64,000 bases of DNA. Origin: an uncultured Roseovarius sp. Lineage in GTDB: Bacteria; Pseudomonadota; Alphaproteobacteria; Rhodobacterales; Rhodobacteraceae. Position numbers and translations under genes: made by a program. The stretch is taken from positions 930,001-994,000 of the forward strand of contig CANMBU010000002.1 in NCBI GenBank assembly GCA_947496175.1, in the 5' to 3' direction. Of this stretch, positions 1-8,937 are shown one piece after another (positions within the stretch are counted from its first letter, which is position 1; every line of letters starts with the position of its first letter). The notes beneath the pieces were generated by a model. That model saw only the letters and a list, made by a program, of their open reading frames with translations. It made no database searches and was not told the DNA's origin.

Positions 1-290
1 CTGTTGGGGTCCATCGTGGTCAGATAGCCGTTCATCGCGATGCCCACAGGGATCATGAAACCAGCCGCAAAGAGGCCAGGGTCAAGTGTATCCGTTGTGG
101 CCCCATGGCCCAGACCCGCGCGCAGCGTACCACCGCGTTGCGGCGTTGCCGCATGCGCGCGATCCGCCAACGTTGTGGCCGCAGAAACTGTCAGCCCGGT
201 GGCAAGCACGCCGCGCATGAACTGACGACGGTCAATCTGGCGATTGATCAATTTGAGTTCCATCTTTTGGATGTATTCTTGCTTTTTCAT
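1..290 (-). CDS. ABC transporter substrate-binding protein, N-terminal part
   Basis: Only the first 96 codons are in the window; the gene runs off the left edge. The start is the ATG at 288-290. The N-terminus has a twin-arginine signal (DRRQFMRGVLATGL) followed by AHAATPQRGGTLRAGLGHGATTD, which is typical of family 5 (peptide, nickel or opine type) solute-binding proteins that begin the mature chain with RGGTLR. It should bind its ligand in the periplasm and deliver it to a permease encoded beyond the window. It is transcribed away from the HTH regulator at 434, which may control it. The ligand cannot be inferred. Confidence 0.8.
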   Translation of the reverse strand, partial: MKKQEYIQKMELKLINRQIDRRQFMRGVLATGLTVSAATTLADRAHAATPQRGGTLRAGLGHGATTDTLDPGLFAAGFMIPVGIAMNGYLTTMDPN

Positions 291-433
291 TCGGCTCTCT
301 CCCAGAAGCATGAATTCTTAGGTCTGGGCCGAAAACTTCCTGACCAGCTTGCATCAGGCAATTGTGCGAGTTTATGCTATTTTGAGTAACTTTATGCGAC
401 TTATGCCGCCGAAACAGGGAGGAGCTGGCGCCG

Positions 434-1213
434 GTGTTGTCAGATTTAGCACAAAACCTTAGGTTTCTTTGCTCGGAAAAACCCTCGGTTGCAATGGTTT
501 GCCGTGAAATCGGGATCAACCATCAGCAATTCAGCAAGTACCTTACAGATCGTTCCAAACCTTCCGCCCATAATTTGCGTCGCATCGCGCAGTACTTTGA
601 CTTGACCGAGCGCGCGCTATTGCAGTCGCACACAGAATTCGCCGACATCCATAGATATCGAAAGTCGCAACCCAACCAGAGTTGCCAGGACCCCCTGTCC
701 GGCGTGTTTCCAGGGGATATCGGCAAGTTGAGGCCGTTCCTCGGTGCCTACCAAATCTTTTTTCATGCGCCGGTGTCTGGCAGTGACATCATGGTCAACA
801 CCGTCTTTCTAGATGAACGTGACGGTATTGTTTACAGCCGACTTATCGAAGCCTTAAAAACGCATCGTGTAGGCCAAAGACGCTGGACGCGCTGCGATGG
901 GAAAGTATCGTATCAGAATGGCCGGATTTTTGTTGTAGACAATGAGCGCCGGAATGAAAGCACCTTGAGCATGCATATCCTGACGCCGCCACCCCGTCAG
1001 AAAAAGACATATCTCTTTGGCAGCATGTGTTTTCTGGCTTCGCTGCCGCGGCGCATCCCTTATGCCTCCAAAGTTGTTTGGAAGCGGTTCGACACTTATC
1101 GCTCTGTCCGTGAGTTGTTCAAAACCTGCGGCGTGTATTCGTCTGAAAGCCTTAAACTTGATCCGGTCGTCAGAAACTATTTGACGAAAGGGACTGATGA
1201 CAACTGGCTTTGA
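434..1213 (+). CDS. XRE-like helix-turn-helix transcriptional regulator
   Basis: A 259-aa protein starting with GTG at 434, preceded by a strong GGGAGGAG ribosome-binding site. Residues 1-60 form a helix-turn-helix of XRE/Cro type (VCREIGINHQQFSKYLTDRSKPSAHNL region) leading into a linker. The C-terminal 170 residues are beta-rich and resemble a ligand-sensing module, but I do not recognise the family. The gene diverges from the ABC substrate-binding gene, with 143 bp between the starts, so it is a plausible regulator of that transporter. This is inference from position. No operator was identified with confidence. Confidence 0.7.
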   Translation: MLSDLAQNLRFLCSEKPSVAMVCREIGINHQQFSKYLTDRSKPSAHNLRRIAQYFDLTERALLQSHTEFADIHRYRKSQPNQSCQDPLSGVFPGDIGKLRPFLGAYQIFFHAPVSGSDIMVNTVFLDERDGIVYSRLIEALKTHRVGQRRWTRCDGKVSYQNGRIFVVDNERRNESTLSMHILTPPPRQKKTYLFGSMCFLASLPRRIPYASKVVWKRFDTYRSVRELFKTCGVYSSESLKLDPVVRNYLTKGTDDNWL

Positions 1214-1612
1214 ATTTTCCAGGCAAGTTTGCGAAGCAGGCAGCCAAACGCCCGCGTGCCGAATGCTTCACACTGGATCTCGCAAGACGTTCCTGCGGAG
1301 TGGCTCGCAAGCGCGCAACCGTTTGTGAGCAACATGGGGCCTGAAAGCGCGTCATCGCGCCTTCATTCGCTATCGTACCACAGAGATCGTGGCTGCGAAT
1401 TGTTCGGACGAGTTGCAGGCAAATGGTCCAAAGACAGCACACGACAAGATGAACGCTCCTTGCATCGGGTCAAGAGTGAGGGGCATGCCCGTCCGGGGAT
1501 GTGCGGCTCAGAGCGGACATCAGAGGAGAGGTGTGGTGAACGTCGGGTTTCAAATTTTGCAGACACCTACCAGATGAGTTCAACTCACACATCGGGCACC
1601 GGTAACATCTTC
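1214..1612. other. intergenic region without a recognisable gene
   Basis: 399 bp between the end of the HTH regulator and the end of the efflux permease, which are convergent. Short open frames exist on both strands, but none has a ribosome-binding site or a recognisable product. I see no tRNA and no convincing terminator hairpin. Confidence 0.5.
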
Positions 1613-4600
1613 TCACGTCACGTCTGACCGAGACCGCCGGTAGGTGCGTCTGCACACGTAGTAAAATACGGGTGTAAACATCAAGCCAAACAAGGTCACG
1701 CCGAGCATTCCAAAGAACACAGCCGTTCCCAGTGCCTGGCGCATTTCCGCGCCGGCGCCGGTTGCGGTGATCAGGGGCACGACGCCCAAGATAAAGGCAA
1801 ATGATGTCATCAGAATTGGTCGCATACGCAGCCGGGCTGCTTCGATTGCTGCGTCAAAAGCGGAAGCGCCACGATCCTCCGCCTGTTTGGCAAATTCCAC
1901 GATCAGAATGGCATTTTTTGACGCCAATCCGACCAGCACCACCAATCCGATTTGCGTCAGGATATTGTTGTCCATGCCGCGCAGCAAAACGCCTGTGATG
2001 GCCGTGAGCAAACACATCGGCACAATGAGGATGACCGCCAATGGCAACACCCAGCTTTCGTATTGGGCCGCGAGGACCAGGAAAACCAGAACCACGGCAA
2101 GCGTGAAGATGATGACCAGACTGTTGCTTGCCAGCTTTTCCTGAAGCGCCAATTCGGTCCATTCAAAGCTAAACCCAGGCGGCAAATCCGCAGCCAGCGT
2201 CTCCATTTTCTCAAGCGCCTCTCCCGTTGAAACACCCGGCATGGCGGCACCTTGCACTGCGGCAGCCGGAAACAGGTTGTAGCGGACAACACGGTATGGA
2301 CCTGTTGTGTCCTCAAAAGTGGCCACCGAACCAATGGGCATCATGCCACCGGAGGCTGTTCTGGTTCGGAGGTTTTCGACATCGCGCTGCTGATCTCGAA
2401 ATTCTCCATCCGCCTGTGCCGTGACACGGAATGTGCGGCCCAGAAAGTTGAAGTCATTCACAAAGGCCGACCCAAGATAAATCTCCAGCGTTTCGAAGAT
2501 TTGGTCAGGCGTGACGCCCAATTGCTCGGCCTTGACCCGATCAATGTCGGCGAATACCCGTGGTGTCGCTGTGTTGAAAAGCGAAAAGGCGCGCGTCAGC
2601 CCTTCGGTCTGGTTCGCTTGGCCAGAGAGGTCTTGCGCCACGGTTTCGAGCGCGCGCAAGCCCCGGCCTCTTGTGTCCTGCACGAACATCTTCCAACCAC
2701 CCGCGGACCCGATCCCGCGGACAGGAGGCGGCGCGACAATGAAGATGAACGCCTCTTTGATCCCAAACAGAGACCCCTGAACCTCCTGCAAAATACTTTC
2801 CTGGGTCATACCCAATTGAGCGAGTTCGTCGAAATCTTTGAATGTAAAAAAGATAGCACCTGCGTTCGGTGCGTTGGTGAAGGTCGCGCCGTCAAACCCG
2901 GCAAACCCGGCCGTGTGCGCAACTCCTGGATGCTCAAGTATAATATCCGTTGCACGCTGAACCACTTTGTCGGTTCTATCCAAAGACGACCCTGCCGGGA
3001 GCTGGATCACCGTGATCAGGTATCCCTGATTTTGGTCTGGAATGAACCCTGTGGGTGCCTTTTGAAACTGTGCATATCCCAGATAGACCAGCCCGGCATA
3101 GGCGACCAGGACGACGACGCTGATTGACAACAGCATCTTGACCAAGATCGCATAGCCTTGGGACAACTTATCGAAGAGAAAGTTGAAGCCTTTGGCAAAC
3201 AGCCGAAATGGCCACATGATCAGATCAAGGATACGGCCAAAAAACCCTTTGGACTCTTTAACCCCAAGATCCCCTTTTAGGAACAAGGACGCCAAAGCAG
3301 GTGACAGGGTTAGCGAAATCAACGTAGAAATCGCCGTCGAAACTGCGATTGTGAGTGCGAACTGTCTGAAAAACTGACCGCTAATCCCACTTATGAACGA
3401 TGCAGGAATGAAGACAGCCATCATCACCAGGCTCGTTGCGATAAGAGCGCCTGACACTTCTGTCATACTTTTGTACGCCGCGTCTCTAGGGCTTAGTCCT
3501 TCGGCAATATAGCGGTCCACGTTTTCGACCACGACAATCGCGTCATCCACAACGATGCCAATCGCCAACACCAGCCCAAACAGCGTCAGGTTATTGAGCG
3601 AAAACCCAAATGCAGCCATGACCGCGAAAGTCGCGATAAGCGAGATCGGAATTGCCAGAACCGGGACAATCGCGGCCCGCCAGCTTTGCAGGAAGACAAG
3701 AATTACCAAGACAACCAGGATGACCGCCTCAAGTAACGTTTGATACACGGCTTCAACGGACTGTTCGATAAACTCCGTTGGGTTGTAAATTACATCAAAT
3801 GCAACGCCGGTTGGAAAATCCTGTGCCATCTCTTCCATCGCGCCCAGCACATTCGCAGCGGTTTCCAGAGCATTTGAACCCGGTCGTTGAAAGATCAGAA
3901 TGGGCAAAGCAGCTTTGTCATCGAGGTAGCCAATCGTCGAATAATCAAGTGAACCAAGTTCGACACGCGCCACGTCTCGCAGCCGAATTTGCGATCCATT
4001 GGCTTCTGTTCGGACAACAATGTCCTCAAACTGTTCCGGCTCTGTCAGCCTGCCTTGCGTTTGCACCGCGATTTCGTAGGCTGATGGTTTTGGAACGGGA
4101 AGACGATTGATGACGCCCGAGGCGACCTGAACATTATTAACACGCAATGCGTTCACAACCTCACCCGCGGTCATTCCCCGCGCGGCGATAAGCTGTGGGT
4201 CGAGCCATACGCGCATTGAATAGGCCCGCTCGGCAAACAAAGTCGCCTGTCCAACCCCGTCAATTCGGGCCAAGCGGTCTACAACCCGTGTTCGTGTGTA
4301 GTTGGATACGTAAAGTTGATCACGTGTCCCATCGTTGGAAAACATGTGAATGACCATCATGAGGTCGGGAGAGCTCTTTTGCGTTGTTATTCCCAATCGC
4401 CGAACTGGCTCGGGCAACCGCGGCTCTGCCGTCGTGACCCTGTTCTGGACAAGCACCTGCGCCTGATCGAGGTCTGTTCCAAGTTTGAACGTCACGGTTA
4501 TGGTCAAGCGCCCATCGCCCGTCGCTTGCGAGGTGATGTAGAGCATGTCCTCGACGCCGTTGATCGCCTGCTCAATTGGCGCAGCAACTGTCTCTGACAC

Positions 4601-4774
4601 GGTTTCTGCTGACGCGCCGGGGTAACTTGCCAACACCTGAATGGTAGGCGGCGCAATCTCGGGGTATTGGGCAACCGGTAGCGAAAAATAAGCCACGGCA
4701 CCGATAATCGTCATGATCACGGACAGAACAGTCGCAAAGATCGGCCGATCAATGAAGAAGTGCGCGAACTTCAT
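1613..4774 (-). CDS. RND efflux pump inner-membrane permease (HAE1 family)
   Basis: A 1053-aa protein, the usual length for AcrB/MexB/MexF transporters. It starts with the classic inner-membrane entry MKFAHFFIDRPIFATVLSVI. The transmembrane segment GIVVDDAIVVVENVDR (near residue 405) carries the paired aspartates of the proton relay. Two large periplasmic loops and a repeated 6+6 membrane topology are visible. It should act as a proton-driven trimer that exports drugs, solvents or metabolites together with the adaptor encoded 9 bp upstream. No outer-membrane channel gene is adjacent, so it probably borrows a TolC-like protein. Overall it looks closer to the MexF/VexF type than to AcrB. The substrate is unknown. 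Confidence 0.93.
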   Translation of the reverse strand: MKFAHFFIDRPIFATVLSVIMTIIGAVAYFSLPVAQYPEIAPPTIQVLASYPGASAETVSETVAAPIEQAINGVEDMLYITSQATGDGRLTITVTFKLGTDLDQAQVLVQNRVTTAEPRLPEPVRRLGITTQKSSPDLMMVIHMFSNDGTRDQLYVSNYTRTRVVDRLARIDGVGQATLFAERAYSMRVWLDPQLIAARGMTAGEVVNALRVNNVQVASGVINRLPVPKPSAYEIAVQTQGRLTEPEQFEDIVVRTEANGSQIRLRDVARVELGSLDYSTIGYLDDKAALPILIFQRPGSNALETAANVLGAMEEMAQDFPTGVAFDVIYNPTEFIEQSVEAVYQTLLEAVILVVLVILVFLQSWRAAIVPVLAIPISLIATFAVMAAFGFSLNNLTLFGLVLAIGIVVDDAIVVVENVDRYIAEGLSPRDAAYKSMTEVSGALIATSLVMMAVFIPASFISGISGQFFRQFALTIAVSTAISTLISLTLSPALASLFLKGDLGVKESKGFFGRILDLIMWPFRLFAKGFNFLFDKLSQGYAILVKMLLSISVVVLVAYAGLVYLGYAQFQKAPTGFIPDQNQGYLITVIQLPAGSSLDRTDKVVQRATDIILEHPGVAHTAGFAGFDGATFTNAPNAGAIFFTFKDFDELAQLGMTQESILQEVQGSLFGIKEAFIFIVAPPPVRGIGSAGGWKMFVQDTRGRGLRALETVAQDLSGQANQTEGLTRAFSLFNTATPRVFADIDRVKAEQLGVTPDQIFETLEIYLGSAFVNDFNFLGRTFRVTAQADGEFRDQQRDVENLRTRTASGGMMPIGSVATFEDTTGPYRVVRYNLFPAAAVQGAAMPGVSTGEALEKMETLAADLPPGFSFEWTELALQEKLASNSLVIIFTLAVVLVFLVLAAQYESWVLPLAVILIVPMCLLTAITGVLLRGMDNNILTQIGLVVLVGLASKNAILIVEFAKQAEDRGASAFDAAIEAARLRMRPILMTSFAFILGVVPLITATGAGAEMRQALGTAVFFGMLGVTLFGLMFTPVFYYVCRRTYRRSRSDVT

Positions 4775-4783
4775 GATTTAAGC

Positions 4784-5947
4784 CTACTCCGCTTCTGCAG
4801 TTTCAAGCTGCAACACTGTCTCCTGCGGAACCACTTTGCCGCCCGGACGCGCGCGCAAGACCCCGTTGACGATGACCTTGTCATCCGCGGTGACACCAGA
4901 CCGAATGACGCGTAGCCCCAAATGGAGCGGTCCAAGTTCCACCACTTTCGCGCTGACGGTTCCTTCGTCGTCCACAACAAGAACGATTTTGCGCGCCTGA
5001 TCAGACAAAATGGCCTCGTCAGGCAACAGCAACGCCTCATATTCCCCCGATCCAACCACTCTGAGACGCGCAAAGAGGCCGGGCGTCAGAAAGTCATTGG
5101 GATTTTCGAACACAGCCCGCGCACGGATGGTGCCGGAACCTGCATCCAACTCGTTGTCGACAAAATTCATCACACCGGTATGCGGCCACCCTTTTTCGTC
5201 AATCAACCGCGCCTGTACGGGATTGGCCGCCGTGCGAGAGCTTTCCCGATTGCCGTTCAATCCGAGCCTGGAATACTTCAGGAAATCTGCTTCCGACCCC
5301 GTGAAAACAAGGTGGATCGGGTCATTGGAAATCAGATTGGCAATCACCGTGGTGTTCTCTACGACCAGACCGCCGATGTTCACCTTGCGGTCCGAAATCC
5401 TGCCGTCAAATGGCGCGCGGACTTCGGTAAACTCCAAATTGAGTTCGGCAGCTCTGATCGCCGCTTCTGCGATGGTAATTTCTGCATCCGCTCTGAGTTT
5501 CGCGGCAAGCCGTTCGTCCAGAACCTGCACAGATAAGGTGCCTTTCTCAACCAGCTCTTCTCCGCGCTCTAGCTCAATGCTGGTGCGCGACTGTTCCGCC
5601 TTCGCTGCGGCCAACTGCGCCGTGGCACTGTCGAGTGCTGTCTGGAATGGCCTTGGGTCGATCACCAGCAGCAGGTCACCCTTCTTTACGAGTTGCCCAT
5701 CGTCAAAATTGATGGATTCGATGTAACCAGACACGCGCGGCCGGATTTCGACGCGCTGAACCGCCTCAAAGCGGCCTGTGTATTCGTCCCAGTCAACAAT
5801 GGTTCGCACCAAAGGCTGAGCGACATCCACCGGGAGCGGATCTTGTTGGGCGCTTGCAGGTAAGCCTGGGGACAAAAAAGAAAGGAAAAAAACAAGATAC
5901 ACAAGCCCAAGCCAGCCTGCGCGTCCAGAACTCCATCTGGAATTCAT
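4784..5947 (-). CDS. RND efflux periplasmic adaptor (membrane fusion protein)
   Basis: The partner of the permease immediately downstream. I prefer the ATG at 5945-5947 (387 aa) over the in-frame GTG at 5954-5956 because a GGAGAG site lies 8 nt before the ATG. The order is signal peptide (GLVYLVFFLSFLSPGLPASAQ), lipoyl/barrel-sandwich half (RPRVSGYIESINFDDGQLVKKGD), alpha-hairpin coiled coil (TAQLAAAKAEQSR region), second lipoyl half (FTEVRAPFDGRISDRKV) and beta-barrel domains. It is of AcrA/MexE type. It spans the periplasm and links the permease to an outer-membrane duct. No regulator gene is directly attached. Confidence 0.92.
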   Translation of the reverse strand: MNSRWSSGRAGWLGLVYLVFFLSFLSPGLPASAQQDPLPVDVAQPLVRTIVDWDEYTGRFEAVQRVEIRPRVSGYIESINFDDGQLVKKGDLLLVIDPRPFQTALDSATAQLAAAKAEQSRTSIELERGEELVEKGTLSVQVLDERLAAKLRADAEITIAEAAIRAAELNLEFTEVRAPFDGRISDRKVNIGGLVVENTTVIANLISNDPIHLVFTGSEADFLKYSRLGLNGNRESSRTAANPVQARLIDEKGWPHTGVMNFVDNELDAGSGTIRARAVFENPNDFLTPGLFARLRVVGSGEYEALLLPDEAILSDQARKIVLVVDDEGTVSAKVVELGPLHLGLRVIRSGVTADDKVIVNGVLRARPGGKVVPQETVLQLETAEAE

Positions 5948-6334
5948 ATGGCTCACTCTCCATCAATGAATTAGAAACTTTGTATGGTGATCCTAACGCC
6001 ATGATCGGAATTGGCAATGACACGAAATGGTAATGCTGACAGCGGGCCCTCTGGCTTAGTTTTGCCGCCCATATATTGAACATCTTCGCCACCAAGTAAC
6101 GGAGTGATGGACGGTTTAGGGTGTAGCTTTGTCAATCGAACGAAAAAGCTATTTGTGATGCCATCAAATGACTGCCTTATCAGTTTATGGACATTGGCGT
6201 CATACTTAGCGAAAGCGGGCTTTCCGTCCTCCGAGAGTGCTATAGCCGCGCCTCCACAGGAATTGTTCTTCTAGGCGAAACCGAAAATTCTTATGTTATG
6301 TCATACATAAGTAACTTGTTTCTTCCGGTCAGTA
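5948..6334. other. upstream region of the efflux operon, no gene seen
   Basis: This is AT-richer sequence between the adaptor start and the split tRNA. It should contain the efflux promoter. A 7-bp inverted repeat (CTTATGT, 8 nt, ACATAAG) lies at 6290-6311. It could be an operator, but its distance from the adaptor start (about 340 bp) makes this weak. No open frame has coding support. Confidence 0.4.
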
Positions 6335-6363
6335 TTGACCTTGGAAAATCAATGAAATAACAG
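6335..6363 (+). promoter_or_regulatory. promoter of the split tRNA-Gly
   Basis: TTGACC at 6335-6340, a 17-nt spacer and TAACAG at 6358-6363, ending 12 nt before the tRNA 5' end. The same arrangement, with a few substitutions, precedes the intact tRNA-Gly at 41304. Because the tRNA is cut off at 6414, transcription from here should continue towards the integrase at 6540. Confidence 0.6.
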
Positions 6364-6375
6364 GTTTCAGTGAGC

Positions 6376-6414
6376 GCGGGCGTTGTGTCGTGGTAAGACC
6401 TTAGCCTTCCAAGC
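6376..6414 (+). pseudogene. 5' half of a tRNA-Gly(TCC) interrupted by the island
   Basis: The sequence matches the intact tRNA-Gly at 41304 from the acceptor strand GCGGGCG through the D arm and 5' anticodon strand TTAGC to the anticodon loop CTTCCAA, then stops matching after GC at 6414. The missing 3' half is found 35 kb away at 41469-41514. Its anticodon-stem strand is GCTAA, the exact complement of TTAGC here. The intact copy instead has TCAGC/GCTGA. The two fragments are therefore the halves of one original host gene. Confidence 0.88.
6404..6414 (+). other. attL core of the island
   Basis: GCCTTCCAAGC, covering the anticodon loop and adjoining stem bases of the tRNA. It is repeated exactly at 41469-41479 (attR) and inside the intact tRNA at 41332-41342. 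Crossover in the anticodon loop is common for tyrosine integrases that use tRNA genes. Confidence 0.75.
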
Positions 6415-6539
6415 AATTGATGTTATTTCCAGGAGGTACCTGTAAGTACCTAAATATCTAATAATATTGATTTAGTTGCAGTTTTGAGTTCCATGAGGTA
6501 CCATGCTGTACAGAAATTTTCCGACAAAAAACTGACAAA
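6415..6539 (+). promoter_or_regulatory. attL-to-integrase leader with paired GGTACC repeats
   Basis: AGGTAC and GTACCT form a 6-bp stem with a 6-nt loop at 6434-6451. The octamer GAGGTACC occurs at 6433-6440 and again at 6495-6502. Such repeats next to an integrase may be arm-type binding sites for the integrase or its excisionase. This is suggested by position only. TTTTCCGACA at 6517-6526 recurs at the right end (41385-41394). Confidence 0.4.
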
Positions 6540-7616
6540 ATGCCAAAACTCACAGAAACCTTCGTTCGCAAAATTCCCCAGACCGTGGTAGGTACGGACA
6601 AGCATTGGGATAGTGAGGTGAAGGGCCTCGTGATGTTCGTCGGCAAGAAAGCCAAGACCTGGTATTACCAGCGTGATGTTGGAGGGCAGACGCGGCGCGT
6701 TCTGATTGGTCGGTATCCGGTTATCTCGGCAGATGTCGCACGGCAAACGGCATTGGGCTTTGCTCTGGAATGGGGCAGGGGAGCTGGCAAGCGCATTGCC
6801 ATTGGGGCGCCAACACTAGAGGCAGCGCTCGAGACCTATCTTTCACGTCCAAAGCTGCGCTCTGAAACCCACAAGATGAGTATGCGGCAACAGTTCGAGT
6901 TGCACCTGAAGGATTGGCTCCGACTGCCACTGGACGAAATTACAAAGTCGATGGTGGTAGACCGCCACAGGGCGCTGGGTAAGACGCCGTCAACCGCGAA
7001 CCATCTGCTCAAGTATTTCCGCACGGTCTGGAACCACGCGCGCCGGGTGCATGACCTGCCAGAGTCCCCGACCATGGCCATTAAATGGTATGAGGAAAAG
7101 CCGGAAGGCCAGATCATCGACAATCTCCGCAACTGGCGCGATGAAGTTGATGGGTTGCTCAATCCGATCCACAAGGTCTTTTATGAGCTTCTGCTGTTCA
7201 CAGGCTTCCGTAAAACCGAAGCGCTGACTTTAGAATGGAAGCATGTGCATGAAGATCACATTCATCTGCCCATGACCAAGAATGGCCGTAGCTTTGATCT
7301 GCCCATTCTGCAGCACCACCATGAGATCCTAGCGCCGGTAAGGGGACTGAGCACGACGTGGGTGTTTCCCTCCCCCAAAGCCCCTGGTGGGCACATTACC
7401 AACCCCCAGAGAATGACCTTCGGCCCACACGCGCATCGCCGGACCTTCGCCACAGTGGCGATGGAGGCGGGCGTCATGGAAGAGATCGTGGGGCGGCTGC
7501 TCAATCACACGCCGCTGTCCATCACAGGGCAGAGATACACGAAACCCTCTCTTGATGCTTTGCGACCGCACATGGAGACTGTGTGTGAAGAGCTTGAAAA
7601 TCGATTGGGGGTTTGA
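6540..7616 (+). CDS. int: tyrosine-type site-specific integrase
   Basis: A 358-aa recombinase that should catalyse integration and excision of the island at the tRNA-Gly anticodon loop. The N-terminal part (about 1-80) is an arm-binding domain of the type seen in tRNA-targeting integrases, followed by a core-binding helical domain (about 90-185). The catalytic domain keeps all the residues expected: R224 (TGFRKTEALTL), K247, H297 and R300 (HAHRRTF), H323 (LLNHTPLS) and the nucleophile Y333 (RYTKP). It is intact and lies in the usual place, just inside attL. It may be transcribed from the truncated tRNA promoter at 6335. Confidence 0.93.
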   Translation: MPKLTETFVRKIPQTVVGTDKHWDSEVKGLVMFVGKKAKTWYYQRDVGGQTRRVLIGRYPVISADVARQTALGFALEWGRGAGKRIAIGAPTLEAALETYLSRPKLRSETHKMSMRQQFELHLKDWLRLPLDEITKSMVVDRHRALGKTPSTANHLLKYFRTVWNHARRVHDLPESPTMAIKWYEEKPEGQIIDNLRNWRDEVDGLLNPIHKVFYELLLFTGFRKTEALTLEWKHVHEDHIHLPMTKNGRSFDLPILQHHHEILAPVRGLSTTWVFPSPKAPGGHITNPQRMTFGPHAHRRTFATVAMEAGVMEEIVGRLLNHTPLSITGQRYTKPSLDALRPHMETVCEELENRLGV

Positions 7617-7617
7617 A

Positions 7618-8688
7618 GTGTCACAACTGGTCAGGCTGATTGTATCTGAAACCTCTCACCCCCAGATGCGGCTAACAGAACGCAAAATCGATGTCGCGTC
7701 AGATCAAGTTCTGGACCTCTACAAAGATCCAAAGCATCGACTCTGCCTTCAATCTGAGGTTCCACCCATAGAGCTAGTTCATATGCTGCAGAAGAGGATT
7801 CAGGGCACGCGGTCAATTGGTCCAGGGCTTTGGACTACTCCAGAATACATAAACAAACTGTCGCCGCTGTTGATCGAAAACGGCAGAGTCCAAAACTGTG
7901 TCGAGGGCCACTTCGTCGTGTGGCTTGATGGGTGCAATGAGTTCCGCTCATGGTCCCACTCAAAGCTGTTCGCATTGGATAGTCAGCAAGTGAGGCTTGT
8001 TGGCGACTTAATCCGACGCAGAGATGAATACTATCATCAACGGCATGAAGAATGCATTTCCTCTGTAATGCTAGAGATGGCAGCGCAAAGAAAAGCTTTC
8101 CTGGTCAATCCTGTATCGCGAGATGGATTGGTTTTCTGGGTGAAACTGAAACCTGCTGAGTATGAGTTCGTTGAGGCCGTGGACGAGCTGAAGCGGTGCG
8201 TGAACACAGCATTGAAGGCTGCGTTGCAGGAGGGGCGAGTGGTTGTCGCCCCAAAAAGCTACAAGGGAGAAAAACCGATTGATCTAACGGATTTGCAAAG
8301 TTGCTGGAAAGATGGAGCTGTCCTGAGCTCTGATGTTCTTCTACTTCCCACGTCTGAGTTCAGCGAGCCTTGGTTGCTTAGCAAACTAAAAAGCCAGAAG
8401 TTGAAGAAGCAAGTGGCCGTGCGGCAGACGAAAGAGTTTTTGGAAGCGATTTACACATGGGGAGTCGCGCGAGGTCTGCAGGCTAGCAGAAAGGACCTCA
8501 GGGACTTTGTTATTAAAGAATGCAAGATATCAGGCGAAGCATTTGACGAAGCTTGGAGAACTGCCAATATTACAGAATGGAGCAAAAGTGGTCGCATTAA
8601 AGCGAAGTACAAAATTGATTATAATAAAATCAGCGATTTAAATAATAGGGGGGAGGTTCCGTGGCCAGATTCCGTCTATTTCCCCTAA
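7618..8688 (+). CDS. hypothetical protein of the island integration module
   Basis: A 356-aa protein starting with GTG at 7618, one base after the integrase stop, so probably co-transcribed. An upstream in-frame start would overlap the integrase by 65 bp and has no ribosome-binding site. I do not recognise a family. Visible features are tryptophan-rich segments (GLWTTPEYINKL, LDGCNEFRSWSHSKLF), a charged stretch LKSQKLKKQV near residue 260, and a C-terminal segment that could be a small winged helix. There is no signal peptide or membrane helix, so it is cytoplasmic. Codon use is AT-richer than in the iron genes. It could be a replication or regulatory factor of the element, but nothing in the sequence proves this. 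Confidence 0.7.
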   Translation: MSQLVRLIVSETSHPQMRLTERKIDVASDQVLDLYKDPKHRLCLQSEVPPIELVHMLQKRIQGTRSIGPGLWTTPEYINKLSPLLIENGRVQNCVEGHFVVWLDGCNEFRSWSHSKLFALDSQQVRLVGDLIRRRDEYYHQRHEECISSVMLEMAAQRKAFLVNPVSRDGLVFWVKLKPAEYEFVEAVDELKRCVNTALKAALQEGRVVVAPKSYKGEKPIDLTDLQSCWKDGAVLSSDVLLLPTSEFSEPWLLSKLKSQKLKKQVAVRQTKEFLEAIYTWGVARGLQASRKDLRDFVIKECKISGEAFDEAWRTANITEWSKSGRIKAKYKIDYNKISDLNNRGEVPWPDSVYFP

Positions 8689-8736
8689 GCGGCTGACTGC
8701 ATCCTGATGGTGTCAAACACCATTCGGAGCAGTCAA

Positions 8737-8937
8737 ATGCAAAAAGAGAACAAGTCCAAATTGCTGTCGCGCCAAGAGGTCGAGGAAGTCTACGGGATCT
8801 CAAAGCGGTACCTGGAAAAGGTCAGCGTTCAAGGAGGTGGTCCTACGGTCATTCGGTTTGGACGCCTGGTGCGCTATCGTGCCAAAGATATTGAGCTTTG
8901 GATCGAAGCAAACGCGCATAAGGGAGCCGAACAATGA
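8737..8937 (+). CDS. excisionase / AlpA-like HTH DNA-binding protein
   Basis: A small MerR/AlpA-like helix-turn-helix protein (66 aa). The core is LLSRQEVEEVYGISKRYLEKVSVQGGGPTV followed by the basic wing IRFGRLVRYRAKDIELWI, the arrangement seen in phage and island excisionases. I chose ATG 8737, preceded by GGAGC, over the earlier in-frame ATG at 8707. It overlaps the next gene by ATGA. Its position two genes after the integrase supports a role as recombination directionality factor or element regulator. Confidence 0.8.
   Translation: MQKENKSKLLSRQEVEEVYGISKRYLEKVSVQGGGPTVIRFGRLVRYRAKDIELWIEANAHKGAEQ

Noticed and set aside
1229-1627. A 132-codon frame after the HTH regulator
   Set aside because: No ribosome-binding site, no recognisable product, and it runs into the efflux permease gene.
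2252-3127. A 291-codon plus-strand frame
   Set aside because: Opposite the RND permease; no family features and no start signal.
6376-6414. Reading the left fragment as a functional tRNA
   Set aside because: The match stops after the anticodon loop; there is no T arm or 3' acceptor strand in the following 125 bp.
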